Of a stretch of DNA of 64,000 nucleotides, positions 29,606 to 39,503 are shown in pieces (the stretch's first letter is position 1; every line of letters begins with the position of its first letter). The notes under the pieces are model-generated. The model searched no databases and was not told the DNA's origin. It saw only the letters and a list, made by a program, of their open reading frames with translations. The translations under genes were made by a program, and so were the position numbers. The stretch spans positions 1,054,001-1,118,000 of the forward strand of contig JBFWQA010000001.1 of NCBI GenBank assembly GCA_050249695.1, read 5' to 3'. This DNA comes from JACKJP01 sp050249695 (GTDB taxonomy: Bacteria > Pseudomonadota > Alphaproteobacteria > Rhizobiales > Tepidamorphaceae).

Positions 29606-29781
29606 ATGACACTGACTCCGGTTGCGGCCAGCGCCGGCGCAACCCCGCTTGGAATGGAACTCGCGCAGGAAGTGCCCCGTTACCGTCGCCCTGTCAATAA
29701 TCCGCATGCCGCCGACCTTGCCGAGGCGCCGCGCCGGCGATATGAAGCACGCCGGTACTCCAGTCCAAGAGGTCGTTTTTG

Positions 29782-31119
29782 ATGGCGAAAGCTTCGCCAA
29801 GCGTCGGCATTGTCAGCCTCGGCTGCCCGAAGGCGCTGGTCGATTCCGAACGAATCCTGACCCGGCTGAAATCCGAGGGGTACACGCTATCGCCCGACTA
29901 TAACGGCGCCGATGTCGTCATCGTGAACACCTGCGGCTTTCTCGATTCCGCGAAGGCGGAATCGCTGGACGCGATCGGTGAGGCGCTCAAGGAAAACGGC
30001 CGCGTCATCGTCACCGGCTGCATGGGCAATGACGCCGACGCGATCCGCGCCGCGCATCCCGGTGTCCTCGCCGTTACGGGCGCCCATCAGTATGAAGCCG
30101 TGGTCGAGGCGGTCCATGACGCCGCGCCGCCGGTGCACGACCCGTTCGTCGATCTCGTCCCAGCCGAAGGGCTGCGCCTGACGCCGCGCCATTACGCCTA
30201 TCTGAAGATTTCCGAGGGCTGCAACAACCGCTGCTCCTTCTGCATCATTCCCTCGCTGCGCGGTGATCTGGTCAGCCGCCCCGTCCACCACGTCCTGATG
30301 GAGGCGGAGAAACTGGCAAAGGCCGGGGTGAAGGAGCTGCTGGTCATCTCGCAGGACACATCGGCCTATGGCGTCGATCTGAAATACGCGCCCGGCAAAT
30401 GGCAGGGCCGCGACGTGCCGGCAAGGTTTCTCGACCTGTCGCGCGAACTCGGCGAACTCGGGATCTGGATCAGGCTGCACTATGTCTACCCCTACCCGCA
30501 TGTCGATCAGGTCATACCGCTGATGGCGGAAGGAAAGATCCTTCCCTATCTCGATATTCCCTTCCAGCATGCCAGCCCCGGCGTCCTGAAGGCCATGCGG
30601 CGGCCGGCCAATCAGGAAAAGGTGCTCGGCCGCATCTCCTCCTGGCGCGACACCTGCCCTGACCTTGCCCTGCGGTCGACGTTCATCGTCGGCTTTCCCG
30701 GCGAGACCGACGAGGATTTCGAGCATCTGCTGGAATGGCTGGAGGAAGCCCAGATCGACCGGGCAGGCTGTTTCAAATACGAACCCGTCGATGGCGCGAA
30801 GGCCAACGACCTGCGCGGCGCCGTGCCGGAAGACGTGAAGGAAGAGCGCTATCACCGCTTCATGCGCCGCCAGCAGCAGATTTCGGCCAAACGTCTGAAG
30901 CGGCGTGTCGGCCGGCAGATCAAGGTATTGATCGACAAGGTCACGCCGGAGGGCGCGGTCGGCCGCAGCCAGTGGGACGCGCCCGAGATCGACGGCGTCG
31001 TCCACATGCCCGGCCTGCCGGCGGCGAAGGTCGGCGACATGTTGAAGGTGCGCGTGGTCGATGCCACCGAGCACGATCTTGTCGCCACGGCCGGCTTCGC
31101 GCCTATCGGCAGGCGCTGA
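29782..31119 (+). CDS. rimO: ribosomal protein S12 methylthiotransferase RimO
   Basis: A radical-SAM enzyme that adds a methylthio group to an Asp of ribosomal protein S12. In 445 residues, the N-terminal UPF0004 domain has SLGCPKALVDSE and VNTCGFLDSA, with cluster-binding Cys residues. The radical SAM motif is CNNRCSFCIIP, and a C-terminal TRAM domain (about 370-440) has GRQIKVLID. The ATG at 29782 has GAGG 9 bases upstream. Its substrate gene rpsL is at the right of the window and keeps the target Asp. Confidence 0.96.
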   Translation: MAKASPSVGIVSLGCPKALVDSERILTRLKSEGYTLSPDYNGADVVIVNTCGFLDSAKAESLDAIGEALKENGRVIVTGCMGNDADAIRAAHPGVLAVTGAHQYEAVVEAVHDAAPPVHDPFVDLVPAEGLRLTPRHYAYLKISEGCNNRCSFCIIPSLRGDLVSRPVHHVLMEAEKLAKAGVKELLVISQDTSAYGVDLKYAPGKWQGRDVPARFLDLSRELGELGIWIRLHYVYPYPHVDQVIPLMAEGKILPYLDIPFQHASPGVLKAMRRPANQEKVLGRISSWRDTCPDLALRSTFIVGFPGETDEDFEHLLEWLEEAQIDRAGCFKYEPVDGAKANDLRGAVPEDVKEERYHRFMRRQQQISAKRLKRRVGRQIKVLIDKVTPEGAVGRSQWDAPEIDGVVHMPGLPAAKVGDMLKVRVVDATEHDLVATAGFAPIGRR

Positions 31120-31135
31120 GCAAGTGCAACTGCTG

Positions 31136-31558
31136 CTAGAGGTTCAATTCCTTCTTCACCCTTACCGCCAGTTCCGCAGCACCCTTGGCGTCCATGATTT
31201 CGCCCGACTCGCCGTCGTAGACAGTGCCGCCTGTCAGGCCGGCGATCGCCGCGACACCGAATAGCCCACAGAGCATTTCGGTCTCGTCACCGCCCCAGCG
31301 AAATACGCAGACCCGGTCCAGATCAGGCGATACGTCGACGTCCTCGAAGAATTCCTCATCGTCGCTACGCAACCACAAATCCATCTCCACACCCGTTTCC
31401 TCTTCGCCCCAGGTCATTGGCTGGAAGCCCTCGGACTCCTCAAGCGAGGTAACGTCCTTGTCGAGGGCGACGGGAAAGCCGATCCGCTTCATTTCCGCCT
31501 CGAAATCGGCGACGGATGGCATCTCGCCGGTGAAAATGGCGTATGTCTCCATGCTCAT
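31136..31558 (-). CDS. acidic protein of unknown function
   Basis: A 140-residue soluble protein I do not recognise. It begins MSMETYAIFTGEMPSVADFE and is strongly acidic in the middle (SDDEEFFEDVDVSPDLD). It has several Trp residues and ends with a Gly-rich segment GLTGGTVYDGESGEI and a helical tail. AAAGGA precedes the ATG. It lies between pccB and the convergent rimO, 110 bases after pccB. There is no signal peptide or membrane segment. Confidence 0.7.
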   Translation of the reverse strand: MSMETYAIFTGEMPSVADFEAEMKRIGFPVALDKDVTSLEESEGFQPMTWGEEETGVEMDLWLRSDDEEFFEDVDVSPDLDRVCVFRWGGDETEMLCGLFGVAAIAGLTGGTVYDGESGEIMDAKGAAELAVRVKKELNL

Positions 31559-31667
31559 GACAAATGTTCCTTTGAAATGTTCCCCGAATAAACAGGAGGA
31601 ACATAACGTGAACAATTGTCACGCGCAATTGAATCTTTGACGACAGCGCGCTGCCGGAGACTGCTCC

Positions 31668-33200
<1,533 letters not shown>

Positions 33201-33286
33201 TCATACCCCCGTCACTCAAAATCGGTATGGTTGGAGCGATAGGCTCGCTGGCGTTTGTTTAGCAGGCCTGCCGCGCAACGCAACCG

Positions 33287-34078
33287 TCACCGCGCGCCTG
33301 ATTCCGGTCTGGAAGCGAGGATCACCGCAACGGCCGCGTTGAACTCTCCGTGCCGGTAGGCGCGCCGTGCCGCCGCTTCCGCGTCCTCGCCCCAGAGTGA
33401 AATCTGCCAGTCCTCGTCGACATGCGCGGCCTCCCACGCGGCATCCGGCTCGATCTCTCCGCGCCACAGCGCCATGGCGAGCACGAAACTGCCGGACAAG
33501 GTCGTCACCACATGCATCGCGGCGAGTGCCATGCCTTCGATAGGCTCCAGCATGCGCCGCGCCTGCACGAGGCTCCGTGCATCCTGCGATACATGCATCA
33601 CGCCGGCCGCCGCCTTCAGCGGCATGCCCCACCGGCGCGCCAGCCCCAGCAACGGGTCCCATGAGGCGCCCTGCCGCGTCGTCAGCAACTCGGGCGCCTC
33701 GGCCCGATAGCAAACCAGATCGCTGCCGGCATAGGCGGCGATTTCATCCCGTACCGCGCCCGCCGCTTGCGCCATGCCGTCTATCGCCGTGTTGGCGAGG
33801 CGTGTCGCCGGCATAGTGGCCGGATCGATGGTGTCGCCCTGCGCGTTCCACTCGCCCGCGACAAGCTGCGCGACGACGGGATTGTCGAAGGCGATCAGCC
33901 GCCGTGCCGGCGTCCGGGCGGGCTTTCCGTCGAGCAGAAGGACGTGCGGCACGTCGCCATGGGCGCCGATCGTCGCAGCTTTGTAGAAACGCTTCGGCAG
34001 ATTCTGCCCAGCCTTCAACCGCGCCGCGAGAAGCGGATCGACGCCCTTTCCGTCGCCCCCTCTGCCATCGGCGGTCAT
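33287..34078 (-). CDS. ATP12-family F1-ATPase assembly chaperone
   Basis: A 263-residue homologue of mitochondrial Atp12, which helps fold the F1 alpha subunit; alphaproteobacteria carry this family. It contains LPKRFYKAATI near the start and FDNPVVAQLVAGEWNAQGDTIDP. It continues with TRLANTAIDG, DLVCYRAEAPELLTTRQGASWDPLL and ALWRGEIEPDAAWEAAHVDEDWQISLWGED. The ATG at 34078 overlaps the preceding small gene by 4 bases. It ends a tightly packed gene string. Confidence 0.92.
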   Translation of the reverse strand: MTADGRGGDGKGVDPLLAARLKAGQNLPKRFYKAATIGAHGDVPHVLLLDGKPARTPARRLIAFDNPVVAQLVAGEWNAQGDTIDPATMPATRLANTAIDGMAQAAGAVRDEIAAYAGSDLVCYRAEAPELLTTRQGASWDPLLGLARRWGMPLKAAAGVMHVSQDARSLVQARRMLEPIEGMALAAMHVVTTLSGSFVLAMALWRGEIEPDAAWEAAHVDEDWQISLWGEDAEAAARRAYRHGEFNAAVAVILASRPESGAR

Positions 34079-34308
34079 CGGTCTCCTCCATCGATCCTGC
34101 GCCCTTCGCGCGCTTTCAGGCTCTCGGTCAGCCGGTCCAGCTTGTCGCTGAGCTTTCTTTGCTCTTCGAGAATGCGCGAAAGCGTCTCCGCCTCGCCGCC
34201 CGCGCCGATGACGGGACCATAGGCCTTCTGACGCCGTCGCACCCAGACGAAGAGCGGCACGAGAACGACGAACAGGAGAACCAGCGAACCCCATGCCAGC
34301 GCGGTCAT
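34075..34308 (-). CDS. 77-residue membrane protein with coiled-coil tail
   Basis: A small protein of about 77 residues: MTALAWGSLVLLFVVLVPLFVWVRRRQ is a single membrane helix with a positive stop. A cytoplasmic helix (ETLSRILEEQRKLSDKLDRLTESLKAREGR) with coiled-coil heptads follows. It overlaps the HAD gene upstream and the ATP12 gene downstream by 4 bases each (ATGA), so it is surely translated in this string. Function unknown; its position next to ATP12 hints at a membrane-linked task. Confidence 0.78.
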   Translation of the reverse strand: MTALAWGSLVLLFVVLVPLFVWVRRRQKAYGPVIGAGGEAETLSRILEEQRKLSDKLDRLTESLKAREGRRIDGGDR

Positions 34309-35000
34309 GACGCGGCCCTTTCGGCAGCGGCGGCGGGGGCCAGGGAGTCGATCAGGCCGGGGAGTTCGTGGAAATGCCGCGCGATGCCGAGCGCACCTGC
34401 GCCAAGCAAGGCCTCGGGTGTGTGATAGCCCCACGCGACGCCAAGCGCCGGCACGCCGGCCGACACCGCCATCGCCATGTCATAGCTCGTATCGCCGATC
34501 ATCATCGCATTTGCTGGCCCGATGCCCGTTTCCGCCAATGCCTTTTCGATCATGGACGGGTGCGGCTTGGAGGGGTGATCGTCGGCGGTTTGTATCGTCA
34601 TGAACATGTTGTGGAAACGATGCTCGGCGACAAGCGCATCGACGCCGCGGCGCGATTTGCCGGTCGCGATGCCGAGGACGATCTCTCCGCGCCCTGCGAG
34701 CAGACGCAGCACCTCTTCCGCGCCCGGATAGAGCGGCGTGTCATGCTCTCCGCTTTGGCGCATCTGAAAGAACGCGGCCTTGTAGGCTTCGGCAAGCCGG
34801 AGGTGCCCAGCCATGTCGATGTCCGGCGCCAGTTCCCGCGCGGCCTCGATCAACGACAGACCGACGACCTTGAGCGTCGCCTGTCGTTCAGGTGCCGGCA
34901 AACCGTTGAACTCGAAAGCCTTCGCCATCGCCGCGGCGATACGATGCTGGCTGTCGACGATGGTCCCGTCGCAGTCGAAGATGACGAGGCGCGGGGTCAA
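34305..35000 (-). CDS. HAD-superfamily hydrolase (phosphoglycolate phosphatase-like)
   Basis: A 231-residue HAD phosphatase with FDCDGTIVDS (nucleophile Asp9, acid Asp11), LGIATGKSRRG, the lysine in HPSKPHPSMI and the metal site IGDTSYDMAMA. It has an all-helical cap after motif I, as in Gph and beta-phosphoglucomutase relatives. The substrate is not predictable. It overlaps rluA upstream and the small membrane gene downstream by ATGA. Confidence 0.9.
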   Translation of the reverse strand: MTPRLVIFDCDGTIVDSQHRIAAAMAKAFEFNGLPAPERQATLKVVGLSLIEAARELAPDIDMAGHLRLAEAYKAAFFQMRQSGEHDTPLYPGAEEVLRLLAGRGEIVLGIATGKSRRGVDALVAEHRFHNMFMTIQTADDHPSKPHPSMIEKALAETGIGPANAMMIGDTSYDMAMAVSAGVPALGVAWGYHTPEALLGAGALGIARHFHELPGLIDSLAPAAAAERAAS

Positions 35001-35974
35001 TCGGTGTCCTCCCCGCGACCCTCCGGCGAGAAACCGAAAAGATCGAAGTTGCGCTGCATGTGTTCAGCCAGCGGCGCGGTCACGTCGACGACGTGCCCCT
35101 CCACCGGATGCTTGAACGTGACGCGCCTGGCGTGAAGGTTCAGCCCGGCGGCCAGGCTGTCAGGCAGGTCGACATCCCCGGCATACTTATTGTCGCCGAC
35201 GATCGGGTGACCGATGCCGGCAAGATGCGCGCGGATCTGGTGCTGCCGGCCGGTGACCGGTTTGGCGGTGACCCAGGCAAAGCCCTGCCCCGCCCTGTCG
35301 ACAACGGAGTAATGCGTCACCGCCTGCTGCGCGCCCTCTTCGCCAGGCTCCGCCGCGCGCACCCGGTCGCCGTCCGAACCGCCGGCCTTGACCAGCGCCA
35401 TGTCGATCTTGCCCTGCGGCGGCTTCGGCACGCCTTTCACAAGCGCCCAGTAGATCTTCCGAACCGAACGGGTGGCAAACTGCTTGCCGAGCAGGCTGGA
35501 GACCTTGCGCGTCTTGGCGATCACCAGAACGCCCGACGTATCGCGGTCGAGCCGATGCACGAGGCGGGGCCGGTCGCCGGCCCTGTCGGTCAGCCCCATC
35601 AGCATGCCGTCGATATGGCGGCTCGTCTTTGTGCCGCCCTGGACGGCTAGACCCGCCGGCTTGTTGAGGATGAGAAGGTCGTCATCCTCATAGAGCGTGA
35701 TCTTCTTCAGAAGCGCCGCATCGGCCGGGGAGATCGTCCCGCCCTTCTGCTCGCCCGGCACGACGCCATGCTCGATATGCGGCGGAATGCGGATCGTCTG
35801 CCCGCTGCCGAGCCGCATGTCGGCGCGCGCGCGGCCGCCATCCACACGCACCTGGCCCGTTCTGATCATCTTCTGCAGCGCGCCATGTCCGAGACCGGGA
35901 AAATGTGTCTTGAACCAGCGGTCGAGCCGCAAGCCTTCCTCTCGTTCGGCCACCATGCGTACGCCCGCGGCCAT
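34997..35974 (-). CDS. RluA-family ribosomal RNA pseudouridine synthase
   Basis: Isomerises specific uridines of 23S rRNA. In 325 residues, the N-terminal S4-like RNA-binding region (LRLDRWFKTHFPGLGHGALQKMIRTGQVRVDG) is followed by the synthase domain with HRLDRDTSG (catalytic Asp143) and the later GRQHQIRAHLAGIGHPIVGD. It is probably RluC-like, but sequence alone does not separate RluC from RluD. The ATG at 35974 lies 1 base after the crcB stop; MVAERE six codons on is an alternative. Confidence 0.92.
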   Translation of the reverse strand: MAAGVRMVAEREEGLRLDRWFKTHFPGLGHGALQKMIRTGQVRVDGGRARADMRLGSGQTIRIPPHIEHGVVPGEQKGGTISPADAALLKKITLYEDDDLLILNKPAGLAVQGGTKTSRHIDGMLMGLTDRAGDRPRLVHRLDRDTSGVLVIAKTRKVSSLLGKQFATRSVRKIYWALVKGVPKPPQGKIDMALVKAGGSDGDRVRAAEPGEEGAQQAVTHYSVVDRAGQGFAWVTAKPVTGRQHQIRAHLAGIGHPIVGDNKYAGDVDLPDSLAAGLNLHARRVTFKHPVEGHVVDVTAPLAEHMQRNFDLFGFSPEGRGEDTD

Positions 35975-35975
35975 G

Positions 35976-36353
35976 TCAGAAAACGCTCCGCCCGACCGCA
36001 AGGCCGGCAAACAGCGCGGCGATGGAGAGAACGACCGAAGCGAGGATGTAGAGCGCCGCCGGCGCCGCCTCTCCCCGCTCCCAGAGAACCGCGACATCGA
36101 GGGAAAAGGCGGAGAAGGTCGTGAAGCCGCCCAGGAAACCGGTCGCGATCAGCGCGCGCAGCGCCGTTGAACCGTCGAAGTGCACCGCCAGCGCCTCGAT
36201 AAACAGGCCCATCAGCAATGACCCGACGATGTTGACGGCAATCGTACCCCACGGGAAACCCGCGCCAAACCAACGCAGCGTGGCAAGGCCGACAAGATGG
36301 CGGGCGGACGCGCCGAACGCACCGCCGATCGCGACATAGAAAACCGTGTTCAT
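35976..36353 (-). CDS. crcB: fluoride efflux channel CrcB/Fluc
   Basis: A 125-residue fluoride channel with four membrane helices: MNTVFYVAIGGAFGASARHLVG, NIVGSLLMGLF, GFLGGFTTFSAFSLD (family signature) and LYILASVVLSIAALFAGLAVG. It works as a dual-topology dimer. There is no fluoride riboswitch in the 45 bases before it. It is read between the 73-aa gene and rluA. Confidence 0.94.
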   Translation of the reverse strand: MNTVFYVAIGGAFGASARHLVGLATLRWFGAGFPWGTIAVNIVGSLLMGLFIEALAVHFDGSTALRALIATGFLGGFTTFSAFSLDVAVLWERGEAAPAALYILASVVLSIAALFAGLAVGRSVF

Positions 36354-36398
36354 AACCTCAGGTCTTAGAGCGGATCGACCCGATTTGGAAGCGGCTGG

Positions 36399-36620
36399 TC
36401 AGCCAGGTCGATACATCCGCAGGAGTTTCAACGCCAGCAGCGTGATCGGCAGCAGATGCCAGAAGAGATCGAAGATGTCGATCGGACGCCGCAGCGTTCC
36501 CTGGAACAGCATACGGGTCTTTTCCACCAGATGCGGCTCCGGATAGAACGGCGCCAGGCCCATGAAGATCGCGAATAGCACCAGCAGCGGCAACGGGATG
36601 GCGTCGAGCCAGTTCAGCAT
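36399..36620 (-). CDS. 73-residue membrane protein of unknown function
   Basis: A small protein with two hydrophobic helices, MLNWLDAIPLPLLVLFAIFMGL at the N-terminus and LFWHLLPITLLALKLL near the C-terminus. They are joined by a polar loop with PEPHLVEKTRMLFQG. It sits 14 bases after rarA and 45 bases before crcB in the same direction. I do not know a function for it. Confidence 0.75.
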   Translation of the reverse strand: MLNWLDAIPLPLLVLFAIFMGLAPFYPEPHLVEKTRMLFQGTLRRPIDIFDLFWHLLPITLLALKLLRMYRPG

Positions 36621-36634
36621 GGCGGCCCCTTAAT

Positions 36635-37957
36635 TCAGTCTTCTCTAATATTACCCTGCCGCTTTTGCCTCAACCTGTGCCAATAGTCCAGCCGCTTGCG
36701 CAATTCGCGTTCGAAGCCTCGCTCCGGCGGATCGTAATAGTGCCGCCTCCCCATGGCCTCGGGGAAATAGTCCTGACCGGAAAAAGCATCGGGCGCATCG
36801 TGGTCGTAGGCGTAGTCGTGCCCGTAGCCCTCCGCCTTCATCAGTTTCGTCGGCGCGTTGAGTATATGCTTGGGCGGCACCAGGGACCCATGCTCCTTCG
36901 CGTCGCGCATCGCCGCCTTGTAGGCGGTGTAGGCGGCATTGGATTTGGGCGCGGTGGCGAGATAGAGCACCGCCTCGGCGAGCGCGAGTTCTCCCTCCGG
37001 CGAGCCCAGCATGTGGTAGGCGTCGCGCGCATGATTGGCGATCATCAGCGCTTGCGGATCGGCAAGCCCGATATCCTCGACGGACATCCGGAGCAGCCGC
37101 CGCGCCAGATACATCGGGTCTTCGCCAGCATCGATCATCCGGCAGAAATAATAGAGCGCCGCGTCAGGGTCCGACCCGCGAACCGATTTGTGCAGGGCAG
37201 ATATCAGATTGTAATGCCCGTCCTGCGACTTGTCGTAGATCGGCGCCCGGCGTTGCAACACCTCCTGGAGTTTGGCCGCATCGAACGTCTCGTCCTCGCC
37301 GGCCGCGCGCCAGACTTCCTCCGCCAGCGTCAGCGCGGCACGCCCGTCGCCGTCGGCCATCCGCGCCAGCGAGGCCCGCGCCTGGTCATCCAGCGGCAGC
37401 GTCTTTCCTGAATGTTCCTCGGCCCTTGCAAGCAGCGCTTGAATCGCTTCCTCATCGAGCGGACGAAAGACAAGGACGCTCGCTCTCGAAAGAAGCGCCG
37501 CATTCAGTTCGAAGGACGGGTTCTCCGTCGTCGCACCGACGAGATGGATCGTCCCGTCCTCCATCACGGGCAGGAAGCTGTCCTGCTGGGCGCGGTTGAA
37601 ACGATGTATCTCGTCGACGAAGAGCAGCGTGCCCTGCCCCGCCATCCGCCGCGCCCGCGCCGTTTCGAACAGTTTTTTGAGGTCCGCCACCCCCGAGAAA
37701 ATCGCCGAAAGCTGCTCGAAATGCAGGTCGGTCTCTCCGGCAATCAGGCGCGCCATCGTCGTCTTGCCCGTGCCCGGCGGACCCCACAGGATGAGCGAAC
37801 CGACGCTGCCGGCCTTGAGCATCCGCGTCAGCGTGCCCTGCGGCCCCACAAGATGCTCCTGACCGACGATTTGCGACAGCTTTTCCGGCCGCAGGCGATC
37901 GGCAAGCGGACGATCCGCCTCGCGTTCCATGCCCGCCGCCTGAAAGAGGTTGGTCAT
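36635..37957 (-). CDS. rarA: replication-associated recombination protein RarA (MgsA)
   Basis: A clamp-loader-like AAA+ ATPase acting at stalled forks. In 440 residues, RPLADRLRPEKLSQIVGQEHL is at the start, Walker A GPPGTGKT spans 59-66, Walker B with sensor is LLFVDEIHRFNRAQQD, and TTENPSFELNAALLSR is sensor 1. The C-terminal tetramerisation part has AMRDAKEHGSLVPPKHILNAPT and GYGHDYAYDHD. It follows the degP-like gene by 10 bases, an arrangement frequent in Rhizobiales. Confidence 0.95.
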   Translation of the reverse strand: MTNLFQAAGMEREADRPLADRLRPEKLSQIVGQEHLVGPQGTLTRMLKAGSVGSLILWGPPGTGKTTMARLIAGETDLHFEQLSAIFSGVADLKKLFETARARRMAGQGTLLFVDEIHRFNRAQQDSFLPVMEDGTIHLVGATTENPSFELNAALLSRASVLVFRPLDEEAIQALLARAEEHSGKTLPLDDQARASLARMADGDGRAALTLAEEVWRAAGEDETFDAAKLQEVLQRRAPIYDKSQDGHYNLISALHKSVRGSDPDAALYYFCRMIDAGEDPMYLARRLLRMSVEDIGLADPQALMIANHARDAYHMLGSPEGELALAEAVLYLATAPKSNAAYTAYKAAMRDAKEHGSLVPPKHILNAPTKLMKAEGYGHDYAYDHDAPDAFSGQDYFPEAMGRRHYYDPPERGFERELRKRLDYWHRLRQKRQGNIRED

Positions 37958-37967
37958 TCTTGTTCTG

Positions 37968-39401
37968 CTAGCCGGCCAGCCGGCTGCGGAAGACCCGGTC
38001 GCCGCGCTGGATCTCCATGTCCCAGTAGCGGCTCGGCCGCTCGGCGATCTGCTTCAGCGCCCTCGTATCGTCGATGGCCTGCCCGTTGACGGCACGGATG
38101 ATGTCGCCGCGTTTGAAGCCGACGCGCGCCGCCGGGGAGCCCTCCTCGACTGAATTGACGACCACGCCGCCTTCCGGATCGCCGAGTGAAAGCTCTTCGG
38201 CCACGGCAGGCGACAGATTGACCGCGCTGATGCCTGCAAAGGGCGAGCGCCCCGAAAGCGCCACTTCCTGCCTCGGCGGCGTCTCCGGGGCAGTCTCCAG
38301 CGGCAGCGAAACCTTCATTTCCTTTCCGCTGCGGCGGACGGTGAGATCGGCCTTGCTGCCGATGCCGAGCGTCATCAGGCGATAGCGCAGCGCATTGTCG
38401 TCGATGATCTCGTGACCGCCGACCGACACGATGACATCGCCGGTATTGAGCCCCGCTTTCGCCGCGGGCCCCTTCTTCTCGACCTGCGCGACGAGCACGC
38501 CGACGGGCCGGTCGTAACCGAGGCTCTCTGCAATCTCCGGCGTTACGGGCTCCAGCTGCGCGCCAAGCCAGGGCCGCCGCAGTACCCCGTCGCCCGCCGC
38601 CGAGCGGACCACCACCCGCACCATGTTTGCGGGAATGGCGAAGCCGATGCCGTTGGAGCCGCCGCTGCGGCTGTAGATCGCGGAATTGATGCCGACGAGC
38701 CGGCCGTCCATGTCGACCAGCGCGCCGCCGGAATTGCCCGGATTGATGGCGGCATCGGTCTGGATGAAGAAGCCCATGTCGCCGACGCCGACCTGCGTGC
38801 GGGCAATCGCCGATACGATCCCCGACGTCACCGTCTGGCCGACGCCGAAGGGATTGCCGATCGCCAGCACGATATCCCCGACCTCAAGCGCGTCGGAATC
38901 GTCGAACTGCATGAATGGGAGCGGATCATTTCCCGCCTTGATCCGCAGAACCGCCAGATCGGTCTTCTCATCCTTCAGGACGATCTCGGCCTCATATTCG
39001 CGCCGGTCGTTGAGGGCGACGCGAACCGCGTCCGCGTCGGCGATGACGTGGTTGTTGGTGACGATCAGCCCGTCGGCGGAAACGATGACGCCCGAGCCGA
39101 GCGAGCGCTGCACGCGTTCCTGCGGGACGCCGAAGCCCTGATCGCCGAAGAAGCGGCGGAAGAAGGGATCGTTCGCGAAGGGCGACGGCATCTGCCGCAC
39201 ATTGCGGCTGGCATAGACGTTGACTACCGCCGGACTGACGCTTTTCACGATCGGCGCGAAGGAGAACGTCAGCTGCTCCATCGTCTGCGGCGGCCCGCGA
39301 AACCGGCCGGGTTCGCCAAGCTGGCCGCGAAGCTGGGCCGCGGCGGGTTCCGCGCCGACGACCAAAACAAGGGACAGCAGCAGAAGGACGGGGCGCATCA
39401 T
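37968..39401 (-). CDS. Do/DegP-family periplasmic serine protease
   Basis: A 477-residue protein-quality-control protease of the envelope. It has a signal peptide (1-22, ending EPAAAQ), a trypsin-like domain with His118 (TNNHVI), Asp148 (TDLAVLRI) and Ser224 (GNSGGALV), and two PDZ domains (about 285-375 and 395-475). Its length and two PDZ domains fit DegP/DegQ. It is about 80 bases to the left of a terminator that ends the DUF4279 gene, and heads the rarA-crcB-rluA string. Confidence 0.94.
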   Translation of the reverse strand: MMRPVLLLLSLVLVVGAEPAAAQLRGQLGEPGRFRGPPQTMEQLTFSFAPIVKSVSPAVVNVYASRNVRQMPSPFANDPFFRRFFGDQGFGVPQERVQRSLGSGVIVSADGLIVTNNHVIADADAVRVALNDRREYEAEIVLKDEKTDLAVLRIKAGNDPLPFMQFDDSDALEVGDIVLAIGNPFGVGQTVTSGIVSAIARTQVGVGDMGFFIQTDAAINPGNSGGALVDMDGRLVGINSAIYSRSGGSNGIGFAIPANMVRVVVRSAAGDGVLRRPWLGAQLEPVTPEIAESLGYDRPVGVLVAQVEKKGPAAKAGLNTGDVIVSVGGHEIIDDNALRYRLMTLGIGSKADLTVRRSGKEMKVSLPLETAPETPPRQEVALSGRSPFAGISAVNLSPAVAEELSLGDPEGGVVVNSVEEGSPAARVGFKRGDIIRAVNGQAIDDTRALKQIAERPSRYWDMEIQRGDRVFRSRLAG

Positions 39402-39475
39402 GTCTCTTTCCGATTCCGTTTTCTAAAGCCCGGACCGAAAGATAGTGTTGGCCCGGCAGGCCGCCAAGCCATGAC

Positions 39476-39503
39476 AAGCAAAAGGGGCGGAAATCCGCCC
39501 TGC
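39476..39503 (-). terminator. intrinsic terminator after the DUF4279 gene (repeat copy 1)
   Basis: On the minus strand, GGGCGG-ATTT-CCGCCC is followed by CTTTTGC, immediately after the stop codon of the double-DUF4279 gene. The 21 bases at 39480-39500 are identical to 40563-40583 in the rplQ terminator. Confidence 0.8.

Noticed and set aside
31609..31641. Ten-codon GTG frame behind GGAGG, a possible leader peptide
   Set aside because: Nothing follows it on the plus strand that it could control, so the good ribosome site looks like chance.
36354..36398. Fluoride riboswitch before crcB
   Set aside because: Only 45 bases separate crcB from the upstream gene and the conserved riboswitch fold is not seen.
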